From: an uncultured Bacilli bacterium
Lineage (GTDB): Bacteria; Bacillota_I; Bacilli_A; RFN20; CAG-826
Length of the DNA stretch: 64,000 nt
Reading direction: 5' to 3'
Assembly: GCA_934140155.1 (NCBI GenBank)
Contig: CAKPBC010000001.1
Location: 1 to 64,000, forward strand
A program made the translations under genes and the position numbers. Below are positions 46,816-55,218 of the stretch, one piece after another. The notes beneath the pieces were generated by a model. It was not told where the DNA came from, made no database searches, and saw nothing but the letters and a program-made list of their open reading frames with translations. Every line of letters begins with the position of its first letter. Position 1 is the first letter of the stretch.

Positions 46816-47415
46816 TTATTTGTTTTTAGTAGCCTGATAAATGTAATATCCTTTATCTCTTTTAAGTAAAGTACAATTACCAAATATCGACGTTATATAA
46901 TCACGAGCGCTAAATGCACCATGACTTTTTCTAATGACGATAAACAATGAACCGCCATCAATCAAATAGTCATATGCTCCTTTAAACATAGCGTAAATTA
47001 CTTTTTTTCCCGCTCGTATCGGAGGATTAATAACTATTGAATCAAATAATCCTTCAATATTTTGATATATGTCACTTTGAAGGCAAGTGACATTTGCTAA
47101 ATTTAATTTTTTTATGTTGTCTTTGGTAAGCTCTAGTGCCCGTTCATTTACATCCGCTAACACAAACTGTGCATTAGGTATAAACGATGCGAGGGTCAAT
47201 CCTAGGGCACCATAGCCACATCCGACGTCAAGAATGCGACCTTGCAAATGAAGAGGGACCAACACTTTTAAAAAAGCATAAGTTCCCTCATCAATACCAT
47301 TTTTTGAAAAAACACCAAGGTCAGTTTTGAGGGTAAAATGTCGTTCATAAATATCATAATTTATCAATTTTGGAGACGATTTTAAACTTGAATCATTTTC
47401 AAAATATTGTGACAT
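46816..47415 (-). CDS. RsmC-like class I methyltransferase
   Basis: A 199-residue SAM-dependent methyltransferase of the RsmC/YbxB group: SAM motif DVGCGYGALGLTLA (about 62-75) and the catalytic NPPIRAGK (about 128-135), typical of N2-guanine/N6-adenine rRNA methylases. It sits between rplL and rpoB, exactly the position of ybxB in B. subtilis. Likely target: 16S rRNA guanine; inferred from family only. The start is behind AAGGGGGTG. Confidence 0.88.
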   Translation of the reverse strand: MSQYFENDSSLKSSPKLINYDIYERHFTLKTDLGVFSKNGIDEGTYAFLKVLVPLHLQGRILDVGCGYGALGLTLASFIPNAQFVLADVNERALELTKDNIKKLNLANVTCLQSDIYQNIEGLFDSIVINPPIRAGKKVIYAMFKGAYDYLIDGGSLFIVIRKSHGAFSARDYITSIFGNCTLLKRDKGYYIYQATKNK

Positions 47416-47442
47416 TTTCGCACCCCCTTAAAAAGCGATAAA

Positions 47443-47460
47443 AACCCGCAAAAGCAGGTT
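47443..47460 (-). terminator. Terminator/attenuator after rplL
   Basis: Seven-bp stem AACCTGC/GCGGGTT (one G-T pair), TTTT loop and a T-rich tail on the minus strand. Its place between rplL and the rsmC-rpoB-rpoC genes suggests partial termination that lowers polymerase expression relative to L7/L12. Confidence 0.72.
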
Positions 47461-47492
47461 TAAATCTTCTCATAAAAATTAGGTAGTTTAGA

Positions 47493-47867
47493 CTACTTAA
47501 CTTCTACTTCAGCGCCAGCAGCTTCAAGAGCTTTCTTGTGTTCTTCTGCTTCAACTGGTGAAATATGTTCTTTAACTGCGACAGGAGCACCATCGACTAA
47601 TTTTTTAGCATCCATTAAGCCTAAGCCTGTGATAGCTTGAACAGCCTTAATAACTGGAACTTTAGAAGCACCGACAGATTTGAGCCATAAAGAAACTTCT
47701 GTTGGTCCTTTCTTTTCTTCTTCTTCAACTGGTGCAGCAGCTCCTGCAACTGGTGCAGCAGCAGTAACGCCAAATTCTTCTTCTACAGCCTTTACTAAAT
47801 CATTTAATTCTACTACTGTCATTTCTTTAATAGCAGCAATAATTTCTTCGTTTGTTAACTTTGCCAT
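47493..47867 (-). CDS. rplL: 50S ribosomal protein L7/L12
   Basis: 124 residues: N-terminal dimerisation helix (LTNEEIIAAIKEMTVVELNDLVKAVEEEFGV), an Ala-rich hinge with AAAPVAGAAAP, and the C-terminal factor-binding domain (KVPVIKAVQAITGLGLMDAKKLVDGAP). Stalk protein that recruits translation GTPases. Start behind GGAGG. Confidence 0.98.
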   Translation of the reverse strand: MAKLTNEEIIAAIKEMTVVELNDLVKAVEEEFGVTAAAPVAGAAAPVEEEEKKGPTEVSLWLKSVGASKVPVIKAVQAITGLGLMDAKKLVDGAPVAVKEHISPVEAEEHKKALEAAGAEVEVK

Positions 47868-47887
47868 TGTTTTTTCCTCCTAATAAA

Positions 47888-48373
47888 TTAATTTTTTTCA
47901 GCAACTGCCTTAACAGCACAGGCGAAGTTGCGGATTGGTGCTTGTAAGCACGATAAGAACATTGAAATCAAACCTTCACGTCCTGGTAATGATGCGATGA
48001 CTTTAATTTGGTCAGCATTCATCATCTTGCCTTCTACAAGGCCACCTTTGATGACTAGGTTTTCATGTTTCTTAGCAAATTTTGCAATTACTTTAGGTCC
48101 ATTGATTGTATCTTTAGAGAATACAATTGCATTTGGTCCTTCAAGAATTTCTCTTAGTTCGCTATGTCCTAATTCATCACATGCACGTTCAACAAGAGAA
48201 TTCTTGTAAACACGTAATGTAGAATCAGTTGCTCTTAAAGCATGACGAACTTCAGTAATTTCATCAACTGTTAAGCCACGATATTCGATAACTACAATAG
48301 AGTTAGCGCCTTTAATGCCTTCAGTAATTTCAGAAACTATTTCTTGTTTTGCTTTTAAAATTGCTTGATTCAT
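47888..48373 (-). CDS. rplJ: 50S ribosomal protein L10
   Basis: 161 residues, base of the L7/L12 stalk. The N-terminal rRNA-binding part has IVVIEYRGLTVDEITEVR and LRVYKNSLVERA. The C-terminal L12-binding helix is shorter than in some species. It is preceded by a structured leader that is probably its own autoregulatory site. Confidence 0.97.
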   Translation of the reverse strand: MNQAILKAKQEIVSEITEGIKGANSIVVIEYRGLTVDEITEVRHALRATDSTLRVYKNSLVERACDELGHSELREILEGPNAIVFSKDTINGPKVIAKFAKKHENLVIKGGLVEGKMMNADQIKVIASLPGREGLISMFLSCLQAPIRNFACAVKAVAEKN

Positions 48374-48384
48374 AGTTCTAACCT

Positions 48385-48535
48385 CCTAACCTTTCTTCAA
48401 AATTTTTATGAGGTTTCAATATACATTGAAGTTACTCGCGAAAAAGCGAGAGAATAAGTTTTTTTATTAAATTATCCTACACCTCGGTAACATTTTTAAA
48501 CTATAGCGTCGTTACTGTCTTGGGTATATTGAATT
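48385..48535 (-). ncRNA. Ribosomal protein L10 leader
   Basis: The gap between rplA and rplJ (about 170 nt) has long-range pairings. CAATATAC near 48528 pairs with GTATATTG near 48414, flanking an inner region with CCAAGACAGTAACGAC and CCGAGGTG segments and a CTCGC/GCGAG hairpin (about 48433-48450). This resembles the Firmicutes L10 leader, where L10(L12)4 binding limits expression of rplJL. Boundaries are approximate. Confidence 0.65.
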
Positions 48536-48546
48536 CCTAACTTTAA

Positions 48547-49233
48547 TTAAATACGACCGTTAAATGTAATTTTGATAGCTGGTCCCATGGTCGTATGGAT
48601 AACAGCGTTTTTAACATATGCGCCTTTTACAGATGCAGGTTTAACTTTAACGATTTGATCACAAATTGTATTTAAGTTATCAATAATCTTGTCTGTATCA
48701 AATGAGCAACGTGCAATACTTACATGGATGTTTCCATCTTTATCAACACGGTATTCAACTTTACCTGCTTTGATTTCTTGAATAGCTTTTGCAATATCCA
48801 TTGCAACAGTACCAGTTTTTGGGTTAGGCATTAAACCCTTAGGTCCTAAAATACGTCCCATTTTACCAAGTTCACCCATCATATCAGGTGTGGCAACGAT
48901 GACATCAAAATCGAACCAGTTTTCATTTTTGATTTTTTCTAACATTTCTTTACCACCAGCGAAATCAGCGCCAGCAGCAGTAGCTTCATCAACTTTGTGT
49001 GTAATAGCTAAAACTTTCTTTGTTTTACCATTTCCGTGAGGAAGAATAACTGTTCCTCTGATTTGTTGATCTGCTTGTTTTGGATCAACGTTTAAATGGA
49101 AAGATACATCGATTGTAGAATCAAACTTTGTAGTTGATGTAGTTTTGACGAGTTCAGCAGCTTCAGCAATTGTGTATAACTTTGTTGCGTCAATTGCTTT
49201 TTCAGCGGCTAAATATTTTTTACCTTTCTTCAT
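48547..49233 (-). CDS. rplA: 50S ribosomal protein L1
   Basis: 228 residues, L1 stalk protein. It has the conserved stretches TIDVSFHLNVDPKQADQQIR, GKMGRILGPKGLMPNPKTGT and the C-terminal GPAIKIT. In many bacteria L1 also represses rplK-rplA translation. It follows rplK by 50 bp. Confidence 0.98.
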   Translation of the reverse strand: MKKGKKYLAAEKAIDATKLYTIAEAAELVKTTSTTKFDSTIDVSFHLNVDPKQADQQIRGTVILPHGNGKTKKVLAITHKVDEATAAGADFAGGKEMLEKIKNENWFDFDVIVATPDMMGELGKMGRILGPKGLMPNPKTGTVAMDIAKAIQEIKAGKVEYRVDKDGNIHVSIARCSFDTDKIIDNLNTICDQIVKVKPASVKGAYVKNAVIHTTMGPAIKITFNGRI

Positions 49234-49283
49234 ATTTTTTCCTCCTTAGTGGTAATAACGGGTATTGTCCCTTCCACCTACAT

Positions 49284-49697
49284 TTATTCGTCAATTTCAA
49301 TGCCCATGTTACGAGCTTGACCAGCAACTACTTTCATTGCTGCTTCAACATCGTTACAGTTAAGATCTGGCATTTTGTATTCAGCAATCTTTCTTAATTC
49401 TTCTTTGCTAACTTTACCAACTTTTGTGGTTTTAGAATTTGCTGAACCTTTCTTAATTCCAGCAGCTTTTAATAACAAACCTGCTACTGGTGAAGTTTTG
49501 ATTACGAAGTCAAACGATTTGTCTTCGTAGGCTGTAATAATAACTGGAACTACTTCGCCTTTGCGGTCAGCTGTTTTTGCATTAAAGTCTGTACAGAATT
49601 TAGGCATAACAATACCAGCAGTTGCAAGTTTTGGTCCTGGTTTAGCTTCTCCACCAGGTAACTCCAATTTTACTACCTTAGCGATCTTTTTACTCAC
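49284..49697 (-). CDS. rplK: 50S ribosomal protein L11
   Basis: 137 residues, GTPase-centre protein. The N-terminal domain shows LPGGEAKPGPKLATAGI (PPVGPALG-like but altered: GPKLA rather than GPALG); the C-terminal rRNA-binding domain has KTSPVAGLLLKAAGI and the end QARNMGIEI. Thiostrepton-binding region prolines are partly changed. It starts the rplK-rplA-rplJ-rplL operon. Confidence 0.97.
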   Translation of the reverse strand: MSKKIAKVVKLELPGGEAKPGPKLATAGIVMPKFCTDFNAKTADRKGEVVPVIITAYEDKSFDFVIKTSPVAGLLLKAAGIKKGSANSKTTKVGKVSKEELRKIAEYKMPDLNCNDVEAAMKVVAGQARNMGIEIDE

Positions 49698-49809
49698 GTG
49701 ACTTACCTCCTTATAGATTTTTTTGTCCGTGCCGTGGTCATTGGATTAATCGCTTAATCCTTCCACTAAGCATAGCTTAGAACTAATTAAACTAGCCCTA
49801 TGCTTGTTT
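49698..49809 (-). promoter_or_regulatory. Structured rplK leader
   Basis: About 110 nt between promoter and start. Pairings: AAGCATAG with CTATGCTT, a nested CTAAGC/GCTTAG alternative, and a perfect 7-bp hairpin GGATTAA-GCGA-TTAATCC. Alternative pairing of the GCTTAG segment could make a switch; feedback by L1 is the usual regulation of this operon, but I cannot confirm its site. Confidence 0.5.
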
Positions 49810-49838
49810 ATTATATCTAATCGCATTTTGCAATGCAA
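49810..49838 (-). promoter_or_regulatory. rplK operon promoter
   Basis: On the minus strand: -35 TTGCAT (49833-49838), 17-nt spacer, consensus -10 TATAAT (49810-49815). It starts only about 30 bp beyond the 3' end of the group II intron, so the intron did not separate promoter and gene. Confidence 0.8.
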
Positions 49839-49911
49839 GATTTTTTTTAATAACTTGTCTTGAAAGCAATCGAGTAGAAAGTGAAAAGTAAACTTTTCCG
49901 CTTCCTCTCAC

Positions 49912-49945
49912 ACCACCCTACGTACGGTCTTCCGTATAGGGCGGT
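49912..49945 (-). ncRNA. Group II intron domain V
   Basis: On the minus strand: ACCGCCCTA pairs with TAGGGTGGT (one G-T pair), then TACGG with CCGTA, AAGA loop and CG bulge; total 34 nt as usual. The catalytic triad is CGC rather than AGC, as in class C introns. Confidence 0.88.
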
Positions 49946-49958
49946 TTAAATAAACATT

Positions 49959-51221
49959 CTATGCTATCGGTTTAAGATAGTATTCAAGGGGATTTAAAAG
50001 TCCTCTTTTCTTTAGTCGCTCATTAGTTATTGGCCTTTGTATAACACACGAATGTGCAATAAATTGATAACCTCTTCTACAATAAGTAAGTCCTTTTGCT
50101 TGCTCTTCATCAATCCCTAGTTTGACTAATGATGAAACTTGTTTTAAAGGCATTTTCCATTGTTTCCATATAACTACTCTTATTGCATTTCTTAACCATT
50201 CGCCTAAGGAGGTTAATTTGCTCTTCATACTCGATTTACGGTAATAGTTAATCCAACCTCTTAAGACTTCATTTATCTTTTTAATTCGATAAGTTAGGTC
50301 AATACTCCAAGAACGTTTCATTAATTTCTTTAATTTAAAGAATAATCTTTTGAAACTTTCTTGATGAGGCATAGGTTTCCATTCGTTTTTATCTTTCCAA
50401 AATGAAAATCCTAAGTATTTAAGTTTACTTGGTCTTGTAATATGAGTTTTCTCGGCATTAACTTTTAATTTAAGTTTATTTTCAATAAAAGTAACAATAT
50501 TCTTCATTACTCTTTCCGCTGAAAACTTTGTCTTAACAAAGATAACACAATCATCTGCATACCTTGCAAAGTGTAGTTGTCTTCTTTCTAATTCTTTATC
50601 AAGCTCGTTTAAATATATGTTACTTAATAAAGGCGAAAGGTTTCCGCCTTGTGGTGTTCCTATGTTTGTTTCTTCAAAATGTCCATTTACCATTACACCG
50701 GCTTTTAGATATTTATGTATAATCCACGTGATATCACTATCTTTTGCTACATTATCCACTATTCGGATGAGTTTGTCTTGTGGTACATTATCAAAGAACT
50801 TCTCTAAGTCTAAGTCAATTATCCATTCATAGCCTTGATTGATTACTTCTAATGCTCTATCTATTGCATTCTGACATCTTCTATTTGGTCTAAAACCATA
50901 TGAGTATTCACTGAATGTTGGCTCAAATATTGGTGTTAGTTTTTGTACTAGGGCTTGTTGAATTATTCTATCCACTACTGTTGGTATTCCTAATTTTCTT
51001 ATTCCACCATTTGGCTTTGGTATTTCCACCCTTTTTACTGGAAGTGGTTGATACTTGCGACTTAAGATTTGATTGATTAAGTCATTACCGTAGATTTTTA
51101 AATATCCTTTTACTTCTTCACAAGTCATTTCATCAATTCCTGATGCGCCTTTATTTCTTATGACTTGTTTATATGCTTCATTTAAGTTGTCTTTAGATAA
51201 GACTTCTTCAATCAACTTCAT
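49959..51221 (-). CDS. ltrA: Group II intron reverse transcriptase/maturase
   Basis: 420 residues; intact. RT motifs in order: GASGIDEMT (RT0/1 region), PKPNGGIRKLGIPTVVDRIIQQA, YGFRPNRRCQNAI, DLDLEKFFDNV, GTPQGGNLSPLLSNIYL, the catalytic YADD (about residue 221), AEKTHITRPSKLKYLGFSF, and then the maturase (X) domain up to LLNPLEYYLKPIA. No H-N-H endonuclease domain follows, as in IIC introns, which rely on target structure. The enzyme splices and mobilises the intron. The start is behind GGAGGAAAAGCAAAACT. Confidence 0.96.
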   Translation of the reverse strand: MKLIEEVLSKDNLNEAYKQVIRNKGASGIDEMTCEEVKGYLKIYGNDLINQILSRKYQPLPVKRVEIPKPNGGIRKLGIPTVVDRIIQQALVQKLTPIFEPTFSEYSYGFRPNRRCQNAIDRALEVINQGYEWIIDLDLEKFFDNVPQDKLIRIVDNVAKDSDITWIIHKYLKAGVMVNGHFEETNIGTPQGGNLSPLLSNIYLNELDKELERRQLHFARYADDCVIFVKTKFSAERVMKNIVTFIENKLKLKVNAEKTHITRPSKLKYLGFSFWKDKNEWKPMPHQESFKRLFFKLKKLMKRSWSIDLTYRIKKINEVLRGWINYYRKSSMKSKLTSLGEWLRNAIRVVIWKQWKMPLKQVSSLVKLGIDEEQAKGLTYCRRGYQFIAHSCVIQRPITNERLKKRGLLNPLEYYLKPIA

Positions 51222-51718
51222 AGTTTTGCTTTTCCTCCTTTTCGTTTGTCTACAGATTATCGTTTTAGGCTTATTTTCATAAGTTACGCTTATTACTTTT
51301 ATCCGTTCGGATTATGTAGACACAATTATTTGTACTACGCAAAGGTTTATTTATTCAGTCCTTCACTTTTCAGTTACTATGACCTCTGCTGACTTCTTGG
51401 AGTAAACCTTTTTCGACTTTGAGTTTTCTCAAATCTCCAAGACCTCACGGGGTAAGCCATATATCTTTCTAGCCTTGAGTACTTGATTTACTATCTAACT
51501 ATTACGGTCGTTTGTGATTTTAGTATGTTTGGCTACTTCATCACTAGTTAATTGCCTTATATCAAGTTTCTATTCGCTACCCAGTCTATTTGCTACACTC
51601 TTCTTTCATCTCATACCTCACGATAACAGACTTGAGTTTCGCTATGTAGTTATAACGACTTTCCTACTTGGGACTTCCACCCTTTAGATATATGACGTGC
51701 CCGTCACACCAAAAAAAA

Positions 51719-51745
51719 GCCACATTTTTTTAGCGATAATGTGGC
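51719..51745 (-). terminator. Terminator of the OB-fold lipoprotein gene (intron insertion target)
   Basis: Eight-bp stem GCCACATT/AATGTGGC, a loop of about 11 bases and a run of eight T on the minus strand. The intron begins one base after the T run. Confidence 0.88.
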
Positions 51746-51755
51746 CTATTTTTTA

Positions 51756-53813
51756 CTAATTGTTTTGGTTATAAACAAGAGTGTTCATGGTTTTTACGCC
51801 ATTAACTATGACCGATAATACACAGCCAGTGTAATAATTTTTACCATTCCAGTTGCATAGAGCCATTTCAATGGTGACAGTTTGATTATTAAACTCATCC
51901 AACCATTCATATTGATCGGCATTTGAACAATATAAACGGATTTTTGTATCACCATTTTTAACATACATATTAGAGTACTTTAGTTGTACAACTTTTTCAA
52001 AAGTTCCCTCGAATACATATACTTGTGCTGTAACGTCTTCTGTCGCTTTAATTTTAGCTAAATCCGCTAAAGTTTTGCTACTATCAAATGATGCAGTTGA
52101 GTAATCATGTTTTCCATATAAATTTGAAACTAATTCACAGTTATCAAGGAAAATTTCGCCAACCGATTTATCTTGAACAACTCCTAATTGCGAACGCGTT
52201 CCCTTTAATATGACTTCGTTCCCTAAACTAATAGAACTAATAGTTTCTGAAGATGCTGTAATTGCAATTGTGCCACTTTCATCAATTAAATAAAATCCCA
52301 CTTTATTCACTAATGATGGACCAGCAATACCTTTAACAGTTACAATAGAGTTAAGTTCACTATCAATAGCTTCTTTAACTGTTATAGATTCCGTAACATT
52401 TGGTAAAGTAACTGAAACATTAAATGTTTTAACAAATGTCGCATTATTTTCGTAATTAATCTTAACTGTTATCGTAGCATTACCTACTTCATTAGTATGA
52501 AATGTTAAAGCACCTTCATCTTCGCTAAAATATGCAACTTTTTCATTACTAGAAGAATAACTAATGCTTGCGTTTTCAAAGCCTAAAAGTGATGAAGAAA
52601 CGGTTACAGGAACTGCTATTTTTGGATCGCCTGTATATACATCTTCAAATAAGGTTTTAACCTTATAATCATATACGAATTGTTCAACATTAGCTTTATC
52701 AAAAATAAATCCTTCATCTTTAACAGAAATTGGAATAAATCTCCAAAAACATCCAGATATTGTAGATTTAGCATTGATTGCTACAACTAAAACTGTACAA
52801 ATCTTTCCATCAAATTCTTCAAGCCAATTCAAATCACTACCGTTACATTGTGTATAAACATAAGATCCTGTAGTTTCATCAAGATCATCAATATAATAGT
52901 TAACATATCCTTGCTTTTGAGATTTACCTATATATGCGTTTGCTTTAAAAATTTTATTTGTAATATTTTCAGTAACAGGGGTATCCATAATTTGTTTTAT
53001 AGTTGTTTCTTCAACCCAGTTTATATCGATATCAGTATTACCTTCATCATTACTAACAATATGTCCTTTGGTTAATTGGCATGATCCATTGTAACCATAC
53101 TTTTCAGCAAAAGGCACTTCGTCTTCTAAAATCCAGTAGTCTTTTGTTGCCGCTAAAGTAATAGAATTGCCTTCTTCTACTTTTAATACGGTTGATAAAT
53201 CGTAAATATAAATAGAAGATGTATTATCAACAAGATAAAAGCCATTTTCTTTCTTTCCTGTCGCATATGTCTTTTTACTTACAACACCTGACACTAAAAC
53301 TTTTTTGCCTTTTTCCGCTTCTCTAGCTTTAGCAATAGTCATTTTTTCATATTCGCTAACATCAAATTGTGTACTACTATCGACATAATCAATTAACCAT
53401 GCGTTTTTTACTTCTGGTTGTCCACTATGAGTTTGAAGAGTAGCATAAATAACAATTTCATCATTTACATCTGGTTTATATTCTAAATTTTTGTACTGGA
53501 CACTTCCATCTTCACTATACGTTCCATAAATATAAATTTTACCAGTTTCGTCTTCAATTTTCATGCTTCCATAATCATAATTGGAAACACTAGTAATTTT
53601 GCCATAAAGATAATATCTTTCTTGTGTTGGCTCACTAGCTTTAGAAGCAATTTCTAATGCTTCACTTATGTCAATACAGTTGTAACGTTCTTTCAAACTT
53701 GTTGAAGGTTGAGTAGATGCGTCACTGTTAGACGTAGATAATCCTCCTTGATCACAAGCACCAAGTGCTAACAAACAAGAAACACTTAATAGACAAAATA
53801 ATTTTTTTCTCAT
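51756..53813 (-). CDS. Large lipoprotein with repeated OB-fold modules
   Basis: 685 residues: signal peptide and lipobox LGAC (Cys 20), a Ser/Thr-rich linker, then OB-like modules at about 45-135, 147-245, 255-375, a beta-rich Ig-like stretch at about 385-475, and OB-like modules again at about 480-570 and 595-680. OB hallmarks include YYLYGKITSV...IEDETGKIYIYG and IVTVKGIAG...YLIDESGTIAI. FWRFIPISV parallels FRFIPVSV of the lipoprotein at 20489-21589. No nuclease motif is present. Probably a surface protein binding nucleic acid or polysaccharide; role unproven. It lies between nusG and rplK, normally adjacent genes. Confidence 0.7.
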   Translation of the reverse strand: MRKKLFCLLSVSCLLALGACDQGGLSTSNSDASTQPSTSLKERYNCIDISEALEIASKASEPTQERYYLYGKITSVSNYDYGSMKIEDETGKIYIYGTYSEDGSVQYKNLEYKPDVNDEIVIYATLQTHSGQPEVKNAWLIDYVDSSTQFDVSEYEKMTIAKAREAEKGKKVLVSGVVSKKTYATGKKENGFYLVDNTSSIYIYDLSTVLKVEEGNSITLAATKDYWILEDEVPFAEKYGYNGSCQLTKGHIVSNDEGNTDIDINWVEETTIKQIMDTPVTENITNKIFKANAYIGKSQKQGYVNYYIDDLDETTGSYVYTQCNGSDLNWLEEFDGKICTVLVVAINAKSTISGCFWRFIPISVKDEGFIFDKANVEQFVYDYKVKTLFEDVYTGDPKIAVPVTVSSSLLGFENASISYSSSNEKVAYFSEDEGALTFHTNEVGNATITVKINYENNATFVKTFNVSVTLPNVTESITVKEAIDSELNSIVTVKGIAGPSLVNKVGFYLIDESGTIAITASSETISSISLGNEVILKGTRSQLGVVQDKSVGEIFLDNCELVSNLYGKHDYSTASFDSSKTLADLAKIKATEDVTAQVYVFEGTFEKVVQLKYSNMYVKNGDTKIRLYCSNADQYEWLDEFNNQTVTIEMALCNWNGKNYYTGCVLSVIVNGVKTMNTLVYNQNN

Positions 53814-53973
53814 AATTTACCTCTCTTTCGAAAAAGGCATTATAAATTGAAAAAATGATCTTCTCAATAATAAAGTGCTTTCTAAAACTAAAAAATAGTT
53901 TTCCTCAACTGAGAACAAAATAATCTAAATAGCGTTTTTACTTTGAAGCGGTGGTTTATAATCCAAAATAAAA

Positions 53974-54021
53974 ATCCTTTCGATATAGCTAGTTTGAAAT
54001 AAAAACTAAACTCGAAAGGAT
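53974..54021 (-). terminator. Terminator of nusG
   Basis: Ten-bp outer stem ATCCTTTCGA/TCGAAAGGAT with a further inner pairing (AGTTT with AAACT) and a T-rich tail on the minus strand. Confidence 0.8.
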
Positions 54022-54047
54022 AATTCATTATTATGATTAGAAAACCA

Positions 54048-54593
54048 TTAAATTTTATCTATTTCAGAAAAATCAACTTCAACTATAGTTGAACGTCCAA
54101 AGAATACAGTTTCAACTTTTACAGTACCAGTATCAGTATTAATTTCTGTAATATGACCTTCGCTACCTTCAAGTGGTCCACGTAAAACTTTTACTAAATC
54201 ACCAATGTCGTAACGTGAGTACATACTCTTATCAACCATACCTAATCCTTTAAGTACTGGTTCGATTTCTTCTGTTGGAATTGGGAAAGGTTTAGTACCT
54301 CCACCAGATGATCCAACGAATCCAGTAACTCCTGGTGTATTTCTAACCATGAACCATGCTTCATCACTCATAATCATTTCAATAAAGACATAACCTGGAT
54401 AAGAGTTTTTGATTTTTGTTTTTCCTGTTGGAACACCATCTTTTAAAACTGGTTGTTCAGTTTCCGCAACTATGATTCTGAAAACATAGTCTTCAAGTCC
54501 CATAGAAACAACACGTCTTTCAAGATTTACTTTAACCTTGTCTTCGTGACCAGAATAAGTATTAACAACATACCATTGTTTTTCACTTGCCAT
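54048..54593 (-). CDS. nusG: Transcription termination/antitermination protein NusG
   Basis: 181 residues. The NGN domain begins KQWYVVNTYSGHEDKVK and includes PGYVFIEM and VRNTPGVTGFVG; the C-terminal KOW domain is in GDLVKVLRGPLEGSEGHI. It couples RNA polymerase to pausing and to ribosome/Rho. The spacing to secE is 22 bp. It is followed by its own terminator, so it is cut off from rplK. Confidence 0.98.
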   Translation of the reverse strand: MASEKQWYVVNTYSGHEDKVKVNLERRVVSMGLEDYVFRIIVAETEQPVLKDGVPTGKTKIKNSYPGYVFIEMIMSDEAWFMVRNTPGVTGFVGSSGGGTKPFPIPTEEIEPVLKGLGMVDKSMYSRYDIGDLVKVLRGPLEGSEGHITEINTDTGTVKVETVFFGRSTIVEVDFSEIDKI

Positions 54594-54615
54594 AATTTTT
54601 CCTCCTACCGCTCAA

Positions 54616-54810
54616 CTATTTAGAGAAAGTATTTTGTAATACTTTAATTAACACGGCGGCAATATAATCGTCTAAAGATAACCATAAGGCAACTACAATA
54701 GTTATAACTAAGACAACGCCTAAAGATTTTAAAATTGTTTCACGGCTAGGCCATCTTACACGTTTTCCTTCTTTTACAACACCTTGTAAGTATTTTTTTG
54801 TTTTTCCCAT
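54616..54810 (-). CDS. secE: Preprotein translocase subunit SecE
   Basis: 64 residues, single C-terminal transmembrane segment (about 29-52), with the amphipathic helix motif VRWPSRETIL. Part of SecYEG, through which the many lipoproteins of this window are exported. Start behind AAGGAGG. Confidence 0.95.
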   Translation of the reverse strand: MGKTKKYLQGVVKEGKRVRWPSRETILKSLGVVLVITIVVALWLSLDDYIAAVLIKVLQNTFSK

Positions 54811-54822
54811 AAAAAAACCTCC

Positions 54823-54972
54823 TTATTTGCTTTCTTTATGCAGTGTCGAAGCATTGCACTTCGGACAATATTTTTTTATCATGAGACGATTAGTGGAATT
54901 TGTTTTTTGTTTTGTAGTCGTATAGTTTCTTGACAAACATTGCGAACAAATAAGAATGACTTTTTCACGCAT
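54823..54972 (-). CDS. rpmG: 50S ribosomal protein L33
   Basis: 49 residues with both CxxC zinc pairs (CSQC and CPKC), so the zinc-binding (C+) form. I place the start at ATG 54970-54972, seven bases behind GAGGTG. An upstream in-frame ATG would add 12 residues not found in L33. It leads rpmG-secE-nusG. Confidence 0.96.
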   Translation of the reverse strand: MREKVILICSQCLSRNYTTTKQKTNSTNRLMIKKYCPKCNASTLHKESK

Positions 54973-54998
54973 ACAAAAACACCTCATCTCGTGCCTAG

Positions 54999-55027
54999 AA
55001 TATATCACGAAAGCATTAAATAGTCAA
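54999..55027 (-). promoter_or_regulatory. rpmG-secE-nusG promoter
   Basis: On the minus strand: -35 TTGACT (55022-55027), 17-nt spacer, -10 TATATT (54999-55004) with a TG extension, 27 bp before the rpmG start. Confidence 0.8.
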
Positions 55028-55145
55028 TTTTATATTTTATAAATATTTATCACAGCGGTATTTTGATTAAAATGCTCCAATTATTTTTAGCAAATGAGAA
55101 ATAAATAGCGCTATTATAGTGCTAATTTTTTGTACACGAAAAAAT

Positions 55146-55192
55146 ACTGGTTTTTTTAAGCATAAAATCGCATTTTATACAAAAAAATCAGT
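55146..55192 (-). terminator. Terminator of the sigma factor gene
   Basis: Long imperfect hairpin: outer ACTG/CAGT, a T7/A7 section and the inner perfect ATAAAAT-GCG-ATTTTAT, then TATTTTTT on the minus strand. A second weaker hairpin (TAGC/GCTA) follows near 55112. Confidence 0.55.
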
Positions 55193-55218
55193 TTTAATTT
55201 TTCACATTAATCGTTATT

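Larger units (their letters stand above)
49869..51709 (-). mobile_element. Group II intron, probably class IIC
   Basis: About 1,841 nt. The 5' end GTGTG (51705-51709) fits GUGYG. The 3' end is ...CTACTCGAT (49869-49877). Domain V is a 34-nt hairpin at 49912-49945: 9-bp outer stem with CGC triad, 2-nt bulge (CG on the 3' side), 5-bp inner stem and 4-nt loop. Domain VI follows with a bulged A near the CTAC end. The non-coding 51222-51709 corresponds to domains I-IV (GGGTGGAAGTCCC near the 5' end). The exon before it is the terminator of the lipoprotein gene, a known IIC target type. The boundaries are inferred. Confidence 0.85.

Noticed and set aside
54973..55008. Longer L33 with 12 additional residues
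   Set aside because: The ATG at 54970-54972 has the better ribosome site and gives the standard L33 N-terminus.
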